From: Chondrosia reniformis
Lineage: Eukaryota; Porifera; Demospongiae; Chondrillida; Chondrillidae
Length of the DNA: 64,000 nt
NCBI GenBank assembly: GCA_947172415.1
Contig: OX359197.1
Location: 2,604,001-2,668,000 of the forward strand
Reading direction: 5' to 3'
In this document: positions 21,340-32,515 of the stretch, in pieces
Layout of the letters: every line of letters starts with the position of its first letter
How positions within the stretch are numbered: position 1 is the stretch's first letter
Notes under the pieces: model-generated
Told to the model about the DNA's origin: nothing
What the model saw: the letters and a program-made list of their open reading frames with translations, nothing else
Database searches by the model: none
Program-made: the position numbers and the translations under genes

Positions 21340-22825
21340 TTTTTTGTCAGACAAGATTTTTCAGACTTGTTTAGTATGTATAGTGTCGCTCACAGTGTTG
21401 TGTCAAATTTTCAAACATTTGTTGTAGATAACTGTACTTTCTGTGTAATAAGGAAGTAGGTGAATGTACATTGATGAGAATTTGTAGGGAAATGCAGAAA
21501 AGTGTAAAGGCTGTTACTTTATAAGGGGTTTCTTTGAAGAAACAGATGAATTACTAAGTGTAAGTTTTAAAAAGAGTGTGGTAGTGTCCTATCGAAATGG
21601 GCTACTAAGAATTTACAACAGTCTCGGTAAAATATTACTGCATGGGATCATTAAAAGTCGCCTATTTAAAATGCTAATAATTGCATTACTACTATTACAT
21701 TATGTATACATTGCATATTAATGTTTATGTAAGATGTTAGTAAATTCTAACCTGTAAGTTTAGATGGTTGTGGTTCTAACTGTGAAAAATGTTAGGTAAG
21801 ACTTAAATAAGGTGTAATCTATAAGTATAGATAGTTGTGGTTTTATTGGTGTTAAATGTTTGATAAAATTAATGTAAACAAACATGACAACATTGTGGTC
21901 TAAAACAATGAAGTTTCAGTGACACAGAATCTGTGATAGATAGGAGTTTGGTAAACATTTGTTGAATGAAATCATGTAGGCAATGATGGTTCTGCATGGT
22001 CTACATTTCTATTTAGATTTTACTATTATTGATCTTTTTTCTGTATATAATTGGTCGACACTGATAATTTATGAGTTATGTAGATCAAGTAGCATATGAC
22101 TGAGATGTTGGTGAAAAGGATTGCTTGCTTGGATGTATTTACTATGTGTCTACAAACTAGTAGATTACACTGCATCAATTTTCAAATGATATACATAGGT
22201 AATCTATTATATACATATACACTAGTAAGATTGTAAGAATAATTGCTTTGTATATAATATATATATATGTCTTGGGAGGTAGTATAATATACCTAGTTTC
22301 TGTTCCAAATGTATGCAACTATATAAAAACTCTATTTATGAAATTAATACATGACCTATTTCTTTTACAGGACAAAAACTCTATTCATTTCCATCAAAAA
22401 TAACTGTATCCTAGGCAAGGAATGTGACTAGACAAAGGCTCATATATATAGATAAAAGACAGTTTCTTAGTGTAACATTTTTATTTGATTTTGTAACAAA
22501 GGATTCATATTTTAAAGCATTTCTATTATACATGACAATGTGACAAGTGAACAAGTATAATCAGTGTTTTTGTGACCAGGTATATATATATAGCCCTGTG
22601 CCCCTTATCCACTTTTGATTTGCTTTTTATACATTCATTGTATGCATGGGCACTCTAATAATATAGGAAATATAGAAATCTGTGGAACAATAATAAGCAT
22701 GCTTATATGTAGATGCATTGTGTATCACAAATCTGCATGTGAAGTACCCTTGCACATACAGTATAGTTAAGAGAATCTTAAAGAGATATCTACATATATG
22801 ATAGAATAGAGATACATTGCTACGT
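21340..22825. other. gene-less interval within the left inverted arm
   Basis: No gene. 21780-21900 matches 63060-63180 inverted (TTGTGGTTYTATTGGTGT, then AATGTAAACAAACATG). A TTTGTAAGATTTTACATAAA word seen further on recurs at 23215, 61440-61500, 61650 and 63080. Confidence 0.45.
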
Positions 22826-22829
22826 TGTA

Positions 22830-23012
22830 AGTATGATAGAGGAATTAGTGAGCTTCAAGATATAATCACCAATCACTTTATGTTTGACATGTAGCCTATC
22901 AGGGTTTTATTAGCTGTATTAGCTGAAGAAGGTCTACGGACCAAAACGTCCTGAAATAATCTTGATTGTTTTGCCCTGCCACGAATAACTCACTAATTCC
23001 TCTAACATATCT
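22830..23012 (+). ncRNA. hammerhead-like motif between short inverted repeats
   Basis: AGAGGAATTAGTGAG (about 22838) and its inverted copy CTCACTAATTCCTCT (about 22990) flank CTGAAGAAGGTCTACGGACC-AAAACGTCC (from 22923). GGTC/GACC form a perfect stem II with a TACG loop. The core has two departures from CTGATGA...GAAAC. This looks like the 3' terminal repeat of a Penelope-like element; no RT is present nearby. Confidence 0.5.
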
Positions 23013-23089
23013 ATATAGTGTGACATAGAGAGATCAATGTACCTATTCGTGTAATTATACCATTTTTATCATGGTCTTTAATAGCTACT

Positions 23090-24585
23090 TAGGTAAATTC
23101 TTTTGAAACCACTAATACGACTGGACCCCATTTACACATGTACTTGATATGGCTATCTATATTATTTACAATAACTTGTTTATCTAGACGATATAACTGT
23201 AAAGAACTACCATTGTAAATGTTTGTAAGATTTTACATAAAACACTATGTAAATCTAATGAAATCATCTACAGTTTTACAAAGGTTTCCAGACTAATTGT
23301 ATTATGCAACTTCAGTGCATACTTAAGGGCATTTCGTATAAAATGTTAAGGAACTAGGGAATAGGTACCCTTCCGTTGGAAAACGATTTTTGTAGAGACG
23401 ATTATTTATAGAATATGAGACTAGACCAAACTGTTTGTCGCTTTTTCAATTAAGTGCATGGTCTTGGTTATCTTTTCTTTGGGCAATGCAATAAAAAAGG
23501 TTTCAAACAAACAAGAATAAAAAAGTCAATACAAGACATTTTAAATAAAATTAAAAGTACAGTGATTCCAATTATCACTAGCAAATCTTGGACAAGTAAG
23601 AACACAATAAGAGGATCATGTGAGAGTGTACCTATACAGAAGTATATATTAAAATTTTAAGGAGTTGACCACATATATCACTTTCGTGTTTGGGTGTACA
23701 TCATCCTTACTTTGGTTATACCGAATCTTCCAAAGATGGAAGTGATGTGTATGGTGAAGTTACTTTTGTTTCTTCTAGTATATAAATATAATAAATAAAT
23801 ATAATATACTACTTAATTCTGTATAGGTATCCTCGTCACGTATATACATGATCCCTTAGTTGTTACCTATTCGAGATTTGCTAGTGACTATTGGAAGCAG
23901 TTTTATCCCTATTTGTAATTTCATTTTTTAAATGTTTGCATTTAATGATAGATTGAAAAACAAATAATAGGCAATTAATAAACATAATATATACATGCAA
24001 CATTTATATCTTCTTTTTCACATACATAGAAGGTAAGTATATCTTTTCTGCTCCAACAATTTACATTTGTAACCGGAAGTGATTCATTTTCGAACCACTT
24101 ATCTTTTGGAATCAACATATGACTTTAAAAAATAGTATGAAACAAATGTCCACTTAGTATTAATATATATTAGAGGAATATACAAGTGTAAAGTAAGTCC
24201 AAAAAATGAAGCACAGGATTTAGAAAACAATTTATGTACAACACTTGGTCAATCTTTATTGAAACTCCACCTGCACAAAAATGAAACACAAACTATATTG
24301 TACTGATCAACAACAATTATAAGCAAGTACCACCAGTAGAAATCAGATGATCATGATATAGCTGTACATTGGCACAAATTTGAAAAAAATCTCTTTTTTA
24401 CAAAGTAGATATGGTCATTAAATCTCACACATTCTTATCAATATGATGGCCAACTTGTTCATAAGTACAACATGCAGATGCCAGTTTTTACAATTTCTAC
24501 TTGTTTTTTGCTAACAAACACTTATTCAAATCATACTTGTTTTTTTTGTCATTTTTTAGCCAAATCTTCACAAAAATATATGTGA
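23090..24585. repeat. left arm of a large inverted duplication
   Basis: Matches 59795-61800 in inverted orientation over its length. Shared features include TGACCATATCTAC...AAAAAAGAGATTT, the TACAAACATTTAC words, a foldback MITE at the same position (23540-23950 here) and GAAGATTTGGCTAAAAAATG-type sequence at the inner edge. The match stops at ATATATG (24585), where the DUF7869-like gene region begins; in the right arm the satellite starts there instead. Confidence 0.7.
23540..23950. mobile_element. foldback MITE, diverged copy
   Basis: Arms contain TATCACTAGCAAATCTTGGA and its inverted partner CGAGATTTGCTAGTGACTAT; the centre carries the ATCACTTTCGTGTTTGGGTG signature. Same family as 1624-1925 and homologous in position to 60800-61180. 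Confidence 0.65.
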
Positions 24586-24811
24586 GCGCCGCCAGTAGAA
24601 ATCGTAGAAAATGTCCACCTACGATTTTTGAGAAAATGGCCGAAAACGTTTTGGTTCTAAAAAGTGCTGTTTCTTCTGCATTAAAAGTCGTATGAAGCTA
24701 AAATCGATTTTATATGACCTTACAAAGCTTAGGCGGGAAGATTAAGGCTGGAAATTATAGATTCACGGAAGCTTTGTCTACGATTTTGGCAATTTAATCC
24801 ACCCTTCGAAA

Positions 24812-26900
24812 ATGGACTTTTTGGATCGATCTTTGACTATTAACAGCTTAGAGAGTTATTCTCCAGAGTCTAGCTTACCTGTAGACAACAATCTGTTAAC
24901 GAAGAGTACTCCTGCAACCTCTAGAAGACAAAAGAGGACAGAAAGGTACCTTTCCGGGAAGGCAAATTTAGCCTACAAAAAGTATGACTTAGAGACTTAC
25001 CCAGAGTATTCACCTATTAGTACTACACCAAACCAACATAAAAGGAGCAAAACTAGCTGATCAGTCTGTTCTCCACGGCTTGAAAAGCTTGTTCCTACAT
25101 TTGAAGCTGCTGGTATGCATGGAAACGTTCTCCATAACCAGGTATTATCTCATTCGACTCCAAAGACTCATGCTAAACAATACCATAATATTCAACAACA
25201 AAATGAATGGCTTTTGCAAAATATGTTTGACAGTAGGGGAATTATATGTATTGCTATACATGCATACTTGCTTCTGCATGAAGGAAGATTAACAAAGCTG
25301 CGAGGATTAAAAAGAGATCAAAATACCACCCCTCTAAAATCTCTTAGTAAGGAAGCAATTGAGGACCAAAATCTTTTGGATTCAATTGTTATGCCAGAAA
25401 GCATAACTATATCCTTGAAGGAATGGTGGAAAACGCTACAAAGAGAAGACATTGTAACTGTGAGATATCATTATGGCCGACATAAACTGGCCGGAAAACC
25501 ATCAAATAGGCAGGAAAAACAAGTAATTGATGTGAGTCCTATCAGAGTTAAATGTTGTATCATTCAATAAATTTTCATAATGAGTAGTTTTACACTCTTA
25601 AAGTAAAATACACACAACAGAAAACCAATCTACATTTACATCAGTCATTATATCCTAATAACTGATCACCCCTAGGACTTCAAAGTGTTTGTAACAAACA
25701 CAACCCATCCAAATGGCAGAAGCGAGGATATTCATGGTCATCTTTCTTACTTTGACAGTAAGATTGACAGAATAGATCCTCCTAAAAATCAGAAAAAGGC
25801 TATGATAAGAAAATGCAGACATCTGTTCATTCAATTGGGCCCAAGTAGGTCTGGGTCACCAAGGGATGGGAGCAGCCACATTTAGGAGACATCTGCATGA
25901 AATTTTTCCACGAACTGGCATTTACCCACGCAAGGAAGACTACTGTGACACTTGCAGGTCATTGGAAATAGAGCTGAAGCGATCTACCTGGATCCTGCGG
26001 AAGATAAAGGAATCAGGTAATGGCACAGAGGAGCAGCTTCGACATCTTGAAGGTCAAGTTACCACCATAAATCAACAGAAAAGTGACCACCTTAGCAATG
26101 CCAAGCAGGCAAGAAAATTTTACAATAAAAGGACAAAGAACTGTAGAGATGACTGGAGAACTTTGAATAATGCCACAGATAGGCAGAAATTTACCTTAGA
26201 TCTAAGTGCTGACTATCAGCAGGCCAAATTGATTCCATACTGGGGTCATTCCCCTCAGCCTGGGCCAACTTACTATATGATGAAGCACTCCAACGACATA
26301 TTTGGAATCATCGATCACCGTGAAGACAGTGCACAAACTTACATCTTTGGCGAGGAAGTAGGTCCAAAGAATACAGATCATACCATTTCCTTTCTTCAAA
26401 AGTACATACAATCTGTACAGAAGAAAAATCCTTGGCTTAATCGTGTACTTCTGTTTCTTGATAATGCCACAAGTACAAACAAGAACAAATACTTAATTTT
26501 ATGGGCAAAAGAGATGGTAGAACAGAAGAAACTTAGCTCAATACAAATCTGCTTTCTTGTTGCTGGTCCTACAAAATTTTCTCCAGACCGTTTATTTGCC
26601 TCATGTTCAAAGACCTATAATTGCAGTGATGTCTTCAACCAAGAAGACCTTGGGTCTGTATACTCCAGGTACAGCAACACTTGGATCAGCCAAGGTGAAG
26701 ATATTAATTCTTGGAGGGAGTGCCTGCAGTCTGCTGGTTATGCAGAGGTCAAAGGAATAAGGACCCTACACAAATTCTTTATTGTACAGACTAATGATGA
26801 TATAGTTGTACGGGTGGGAGAAAAATCCTATGACAGTACAACCCTGAAAACTATCAACATGAATAAAACTGGAGACCTACCAAGCCTCACTAACTACTCA
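24812..26900 (+). pseudogene. DUF7869-like transposon-associated protein gene
   Basis: Starts MDFLDRSLTINSLESYSPES. The frame continues past one TGA stop (25058) to LSKEAIEDQNLLDS and RYHYGRHKLAGKPSNRQEKQ. A GTGAGT donor at 25532 and a CCTAG acceptor ending at 25675 then join to DFKVFVTNTTHPNGRSED. A frame change near 25850 leads into KEDYCDTCRSLEIEL, a coiled-coil stretch, LSADYQQAKLIPYWG, FGEEVGPKNTDHTISFLQKY, LFLDNATSTNKNKYL, and FLVAGPTKFSPDRLFASCSK with TYNCSDVFN. This block order matches the large cnidarian/sponge family annotated DUF7869, which has an RNase H-like look. One stop plus one frame shift suggest recent inactivation. The 3' end is replaced by Tc1/mariner sequence. Confidence 0.7.
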
Positions 26901-27584
26901 GAGACCATCAAAAGTCTTGGAAAAGACTGGATTCATCGAGGAAGTGCCTATTGCCAAATGATTAGGGATGGCAATAAGGCCAACACTTAGTTCTGGCCAA
27001 AGAAAATATAGGAGACAGTTTTTCTGATTGCATATTTTCTGATGAAACTGCAGTCCTGTGAGAAATGCACAGAAGATTTTGCTGCACCAATACTGGTGTG
27101 AAACCAAGATGCAAACCAATGCCCAAGCATCCTGTATAAGTTCATATTTGGGCAGCTAGTAGCTAGTGAGGACCTTCAGGAGTGTTTATATTTGAGGGTT
27201 GCATGGATGCTCCAACATATGTTAGAATTTTAGATACCGTGCTGCTGCCAAAGATTGACGAGCTCATCCCTAATGGACAATGTTTAATCCAGGATAATTA
27301 TCCTAAGCACACTTCATCCCTAGCAAAAGTGTTTTTAGAAATAACGAAATTTACTGGTGGCCTACTCCAACAGAGTCACCAGATAGTAACCCCATAGAAA
27401 ACTTATGGCACGAGTTGAAAGAATTTTTGAGGAGAGAAATAAAACCACAAAATAAGGAACAGTTAATCAGTAGTATTGAAACTTTCTGGAAGACAGTTGA
27501 TGCAAACAAATGACAAGATACATTACTCACCTTCAAGTACTTCCAAAGATGATTGAATGTGAAGGTGAACCTATGGGTTATTAA
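26900..27584 (+). pseudogene. Tc1/mariner transposase, 5'-truncated
   Basis: Recognisable Tc1-type blocks in order: RGSAYCQMIRDGNK (26940, still in the DUF7869 frame), LAKENIGDSFSDCIFSDETA (first catalytic Asp), MHRRFCCTNTGVKPRCKPMP, FIFEGCMDAPTYVRILDT, LIQDNYPKHTSSLAKVFLE (second Asp), WWPTPTESPDSNPIENLWHE (third acidic residue) and KMIECEGEPMGY with a natural stop near 27584. Several stops and frame changes separate them. The N-terminal DNA-binding domains and the left TIR are missing; no right TIR was identified. Confidence 0.9.
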
Positions 27585-27666
27585 GTAGCACACAAAATAT
27601 TTGTTCATTTATTGTTACATTTGTCGTGTAAACATTTAAGTCATCAGTGGTTTAATTTTCTACGTA

Positions 27667-28000
27667 CAGTCAAGACTCTTTAATCCGGCCTCTGTTAAAC
27701 CGGCACCCTTGATATCCGGACAATTATTAAGTAAAACCGATGTACTCCGTACATTTTTGAATACACTAATCAGGACTTCGGTTTCCGGATCCGGCAGCGC
27801 CAATTTTCACACATTCGTTTACGTTATTATGCATTTTTGTCTTGTTAATCCGCTCTTCATCTAAACGACCAAGGACGAAACTGGCATCCACTATTAAGAG
27901 AGCATTGTGTTTGTTTAAGGAACAGAATCCGAAGGATACTCACGAGGAAACAGCTGCTGAGATAGGTTTTCGGTTTAAGCTTGCGTGGTTTTTGTGGTTT
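27667..28000 (+). mobile_element. pogo/Tigger element, 5' end only
   Basis: TA (27665-27666) precedes CAGTCAAGACTCTTTAATCC, a pogo-type TIR rich in repeated CCGG words. About 200 bp on, a frame reads LCLFKEQNPKDTHEETAAEI, which resembles the first helix-turn-helix of pogo transposases. Nothing further of the transposase is found before the sequence changes character near 28000. Confidence 0.55.
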
Positions 28001-28639
28001 TCTTAGTTAGAAACATTTCTGTTAATCAAAAGTAAAGAGTAGGCTAAGAGTGATAAGAGTTAATAAAGTGCATGTAATCATAGGAAGAGTTGAAAGCTAG
28101 ACTAAGTAATTACAACTGTTTCTTTGTTCTCAAAGCTTGACATGCCTTTCCAATAGCAATTAGACATTTTTGCCAAATTGGCTCAAATTTTACCAAGTCG
28201 GCTCAAATTTTACCAAGTCGTCATATCTGTAAGCAGTAAATAGTTGTTTCTTAATGGCGTTCAGCTTAGACTTTCAAAGTGATGACACCGTGTTCTGGCT
28301 AATTTCATCTAAACCAAAGTGAGAGTCTCTAGCAAGTTTGACTGCTAGGCGGCCCGCTTTAGTACTACTATGTATAGTAGAAGATTTATATTAGTGCCTA
28401 TTATATCCTGCGGTAGTATGAGTTCTTGGCTCTTATTGATGCAGGATGGTGAAACAATTAACTTTGGTGAAGAATTCTCTGAGTGAATCAAGGCTTGTTT
28501 AATATTAGGTGAAGGTAGATGAAGTGCTCTGGGTGAACAGTATACTCCTTCCGCTTGCTTCTAACTCTCAATCTACAGTTCCAGTTGGTGAATTCTTCTT
28601 ACCTGTGCCTCCAGTGCAACATTTCAATTGCTGATTGCT

Positions 28640-29365
28640 CTGAGTAAAACTTCCCCATTTTTTCTAATGTGCCTCTAAGAATTTGCATATCTCTACAAAT
28701 TTCATCTGGCACCTTCCATACAATTTCCCTCTGACCCTCTTGGGCTTTACTGCTTTAAAGACACTCCTCTACTGTGAGGGTCTCAGCTTCCTCACTTTCA
28801 AGATGTCCATTGTCTTCTACAGTCACCTTGCTAGCTTCCTCAACTTCAAGCTGTCCACAATCTATTTCTTCAGTCACCGACTGATACTCCTGGCACTCTA
28901 GATTATCCTCCTCTAAATCCTCTTCCTGAATATTTGGCAGGTTATCCTTTGGTTGGGTAGTAACCCTTAAGATTTTAACTGGTGGTTTAACTTTGGCTAC
29001 CTTCCTCTGTCTGTGTTGTATATCCTCTTCAATATTTCTTTTTCACGTTGAGGTGTGATCATCACCATTCGTCTCTCTGAGTGGTGTTCTGGTTGGTTGG
29101 TTTTGGTTTAGAACTTCCTCAGCCTTTAGGAAACTTACTTCTCGTTCAGTTACTTCCTTCTTTGATCTTTTTTGATTAATGCGGTATTGAGCATAGGTTT
29201 TCCCCATTTACCTTTTATCGGCTGATTTTTTGGGGGCTTGTTGGCTCTACAACAGCCGATTTTTTGACAATAGAAGTTGTGTCTTCCTCTATCCAATAGA
29301 CCAAACAATAATGTGTAGTTTCTATCAGGATTTGCGGTATTGAATTGATGCCAAAAAGCAGGCAT
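28640..29365 (-). pseudogene. unidentified coding relic
   Basis: Read on the minus strand from 29365: MPAFWHQFNTANPDRNYTLL, then DRGRHNFYCQKIGCCRANKP (ends 29150). After breaks it continues as an acidic stretch VTEEIDCGQLEVEEASKVTV, EDNGHLESEEAETLTVEECL, then KVPDEICRDMQILRGTLEKM and EMLHWRHR. Amino-acid composition is protein-like and differs from the AT-rich flanks. Family not recognised; a transposon or captured host gene are both possible. Confidence 0.4.
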
Positions 29366-29599
29366 AAATTTTAGGGATATTTGGCTTACTAATATAAATA
29401 TACGATTTTAAATGGTTAAAATAATATAGGTATCTACCTGTATTAGCATAATTACAATCTCTTCACGTATAAATAATCGTCGGTGAATGATTCACGATGT
29501 CTTCTTCCTTTGTATTTCTCGCGTTGTCTTCGTTATCATCCGAATTTCCTTAATTAAGTAGTTTCGAAATTTACGTGAAGTTTTATCAAAGTTTTTCCC

Positions 29600-29695
29600 A
29601 AGTATTTGGAAGTAGTCCGAAGTGGTTTGAAGTAGCGAGAAGCAGTTTCGAAGTAGCACGAAGTACTTCAAAGTAGTGCAAAGTATACTGCAAAG
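29600..29695. repeat. 10-bp minisatellite on GAAGTAG
   Basis: About nine units near 10 bp: AAGTAGTCCG, AAGTGGTTTG, AAGTAGCGAG and so on, ending AAAGTATACTGC. Confidence 0.75.
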
Positions 29696-29732
29696 TTCAA
29701 ACTTTGAACGTTAAGATAATTTCCGTGCGTGC

Positions 29733-30120
29733 CGTACCTGTTATTGCTACAACACTTTTACAAATGTCCACTACATGGCTCAATACCTATCCGTTGTTGC
29801 TACAATATCTCCACAAATGCACAATCACACCAATGCTTAAGGTATAAGGACAATCCAGCTCATTAAAAATTCTATCCGCGCTATATCAGCGCAGCTTTGC
29901 CAAAAGTGAGTCTACTATATGGCTCAAAACCTGCTTTTTATTGCTACAATATTTTCACAAATTGCACAATCACAACAACACTTAGGGTATAAGTCAATCC
30001 AGTTCATTATAAATTCTATCAGCGCTATCGGAGCAGCTCTACTAAAAGTGAGTCTGTTATATTGGTCCGTTATATGGCTCAATACCTACCTGTTATTGCT
30101 ACAATAATCCCACAAATTAC
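29733..30120 (-). repeat. three diverged satellite units
   Basis: Inverted and diverged copies of the 142-bp unit that makes up 55205-59790: CCTGTTATTGCTACAATA, CACAATCACAACAACACTTA, CCAGTTCATTATAAATTCTA and CCAAAAGTGAGTCTACTATA recur at the expected spacing. The adjoining sequence 30120-30230 also matches 55130-55205. Confidence 0.8.
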
Positions 30121-30225
30121 AAAACAATACTTAACAAGAAAAATGACAACTAAACATATAAGATATACTCTGTTATTTCTATAGCAATAAAAGACCGAAA
30201 CCTTCTTAGTGTTTATAGTTATGTG

Positions 30226-30480
30226 GGGGCTTTTCCCCCCATATCCCCCAATATTATTATAGATCATAAACGTGTGTGGGTTACTCACTCCTTTTTTAAT
30301 TTGGCCTAAGAAGAGATGTCATCTTTATTGTAGAACCCAAGGTGATGTCAGATGTCACTTTCAGCCATTTTGTTTGGTGACAGGAAGTATAGTTGTAATT
30401 GTGACGATTTTTGACGTCATGTGTGATTGTGCAAGAACATTTGAGAGCAGTGGCTGTCGCCCCTAAACCCCAATTTTGCA
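30226..30480. repeat. GC-rich hairpin + 5'-flank module, copy A
   Basis: Inverted counterpart of 54890-55130. It contains GGGGGCTTTTCCCCCC, a conserved CAGCCATTTTGTTTGGTGAC, AGGAAGTA, and at its end GAGCAGTGGCTGTCGCCCC. In the right locus the same module runs up to the TRMT61A start codon. A 166-codon minus-strand ORF here (30296-30796) overlaps this repeat and is not supported. Confidence 0.65.
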
Positions 30481-31008
30481 AATTTGATTTGGCAACTTTA
30501 GATTTTGCGACTATTACACACTTAATTCCTTTGGAGTCAAATTTAACTTCAACTATTTCGTTGCCAAGGTATAAAAACGCCATGGCCAGCTCCCAATTAA
30601 GCAGCAGAGCTAGGTGCCTGCATATAATAAGAGTATAGTCAGTAGATAACATTTCGGTGAGATGTGATTTAAACAGTGCATTTAGTACTTGATTGTGGTG
30701 GTTACTGCTACTTGTATTAATCTCTAGATATTTTACTGTTGTAATTGCTGCTCTCACAAATATTGATAATGCTTTTGGGTGTAAAGCAAAATTCAAAACA
30801 GTAGCAATTCATTTGTTCAGATCTATTTTACATGAATATATGTACATGGGACTGCACTTTCTTACAAAGTGTATCCAGGCTCTATCCAGATTGCAAATGT
30901 CAACATGGGGAGGAAAATAAATTTTCCTAGTTTCTTCTCCACGTCCTTGCCCTAGATGTGATTCAAGTAACAAGTGTATTTATGACTGTTACCTGCATGC
31001 ATGTATGT

Positions 31009-31065
31009 TTAAGTTTAAGGCTTTATATACGTAAGCGAACGCTTAAGTATATGAAGCCTTAAACT
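31009..31065. repeat. near-perfect hairpin
   Basis: AAGTTTAAGGCTTTATATAC and its inverted copy GTATATGAAGCCTTAAACTT, with a short loop containing AAGCGAACGCTT, itself nearly palindromic. The predicted stem is over 20 bp. Confidence 0.8.
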
Positions 31066-31128
31066 TGATACGTCAAATATAATTTTGAAATGAGGGAACC
31101 AAGGTACCAAGTCAGAGGAAGATCATTG

Positions 31129-31486
31129 GGATGATGGCCCGGGTTGGTGGGATGATGGTCCCGGTTGGTTGGATAATGGCCCCAGTTGGTAGTATGATGG
31201 CTCCATTTGGTAGTACAATGGCCCAGGTTGGTAGTGCAATGGCCCCGGTTGGTAGGAGGATGGCCCTGGTTGGTTGGATGATGGCGCCGGTTGGTTGGAT
31301 GATGGCCCAGGTTAGTAGTGCATTGGTCCCCGTTCGTTGGCTGATGGCCCCGGTTGGTTGGATGATGGCCCCAGTTGGTTGAATGATTGCCCAGGTTGGC
31401 AGTACGATGGCCCCGGTTGGTAGTACGATGGCCCCGGTTGGTTGTGCGATGGCCCCAGTTGGTAGTACGATGGCCTAATTTTGAAG
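31129..31486. repeat. 21-bp minisatellite, about 17 copies
   Basis: The unit is GGTTGGTTGGATGATGGCCCC with GGTAGTACGATGGCC variants. Because 21 is divisible by three the plus frame stays open (repeats of MAPVGW), but it lacks any flanking coding signal. Confidence 0.95.
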
Positions 31487-31499
31487 GATGATTATGATA

Positions 31500-32110
31500 A
31501 ATGTTTGACCTACATACATATAAAATGTATAATGAATATTATAAGTAACTTCGTTGCGGTACCTGCAGTCCCATGAATTTTTAGAGGCTGCCACAGGCAG
31601 CCCTTATGTCCTTTTCATGACGTGATTTATGTATGGCTTCATGTTACAAATATATATGTATATATATGGTTACAAATTTAAGAGAACTAAGTGACTGTGT
31701 AATATAAAAATTACAATCAAGAACTAGCTATACAATGCAAGTTACAAAATTAAAGAGATCCAAATGACCCCTAGGATAATCAGTATTTTAAATAGTACGT
31801 ATATTTGCAGGCTTTGCATGAAATTCTCAACTACTGCATAGAGCGTATTAGTTGATACTGATCATTCAACTGCAATGTAGAACACATGGCCTACCATACC
31901 AGTTACCTTTTCATACCAAAGTATAGATTGATGATGTATCTACATGCCATATATCAACAAAGGTTCCATGCTTAAAGGGGTCTCAGCTAATAACCACAGC
32001 AGATTTGATTTGCCTTGTGAAGGAGCTAAGAATGCCGACAGTTGGTTACAGGCATTCGCATAATCAACAGGGTTAGACACCATTTGTAACTTGTACACAA
32101 GGGACATCAT
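31500..32110. repeat. dispersed repeat family R1, copy 1
   Basis: Same sequence as 43590-44090, and inverted at 46250-46620; a diverged relative is at 38890-39470. Signature blocks: AGAACACATGGCCTACCA, GGGGTCTCAGCTAATAACCA, TTGATTTGCCTTGTGA. It includes internal near-repeats of ACAATCAAGTACTAGCTACA. GAGGCTGCCACAGGCAGCCC, a hairpin, lies at 31582-31601. Confidence 0.75.
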
Positions 32111-32189
32111 ATGACATACGTATATAAAGGCCTTGGCCTTTTATGTCCTTGTTTACAAATTACAAAATGGTCTCTAACCCTGTTGATTA

Positions 32190-32405
32190 TGCGAATGCAT
32201 ACAACCAACCGTTGGTTAAGGCTAACCATATAGAAGTGGCATACATTTATAAGTGACTTAATCATACACATCACTTCTGTGTTTGGGCACACCATGATAG
32301 CAAAAGTAGAAATCGTGGGCTCAAATACAGAAGTCGTCATCGTTGTTGATTTATAAAAGGTGTAAATTGATAATATATTGAATAGGCCGGACATCCTACT
32401 TATAC
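32190..32405. repeat. fragment of the GTAGGGATG foldback family plus its companion
   Basis: ATACACATCACTTCTGTGTT and the inverted sequence after it match the MITE centres. 32340-32405 matches the unit ending at 38866 (TTGATTTAT, then TTGATAATAYATTGAATAGG). Confidence 0.6.
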
Positions 32406-32515
32406 TTCTTGATATAGGACTTCCTTATTTATTATCTGACATGAATAGCAAGGCTCATCATCGGGAAAGGTATCCCACATTGCCGAAGAAGAACCTTGAA
32501 TCATTTCTAAAGGAT

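Noticed and set aside
30296-30796. 166-codon minus-strand ORF
   Set aside because: It overlaps a dispersed repeat that corresponds to the 5' flank of TRMT61A, its residues show no family motif, and the equivalent region at 54890-55130 is not open.
31131-31382. MAPVGW-repeat protein
   Set aside because: The open frame results from a 21-bp minisatellite with no flanking exon, start context or conserved end.
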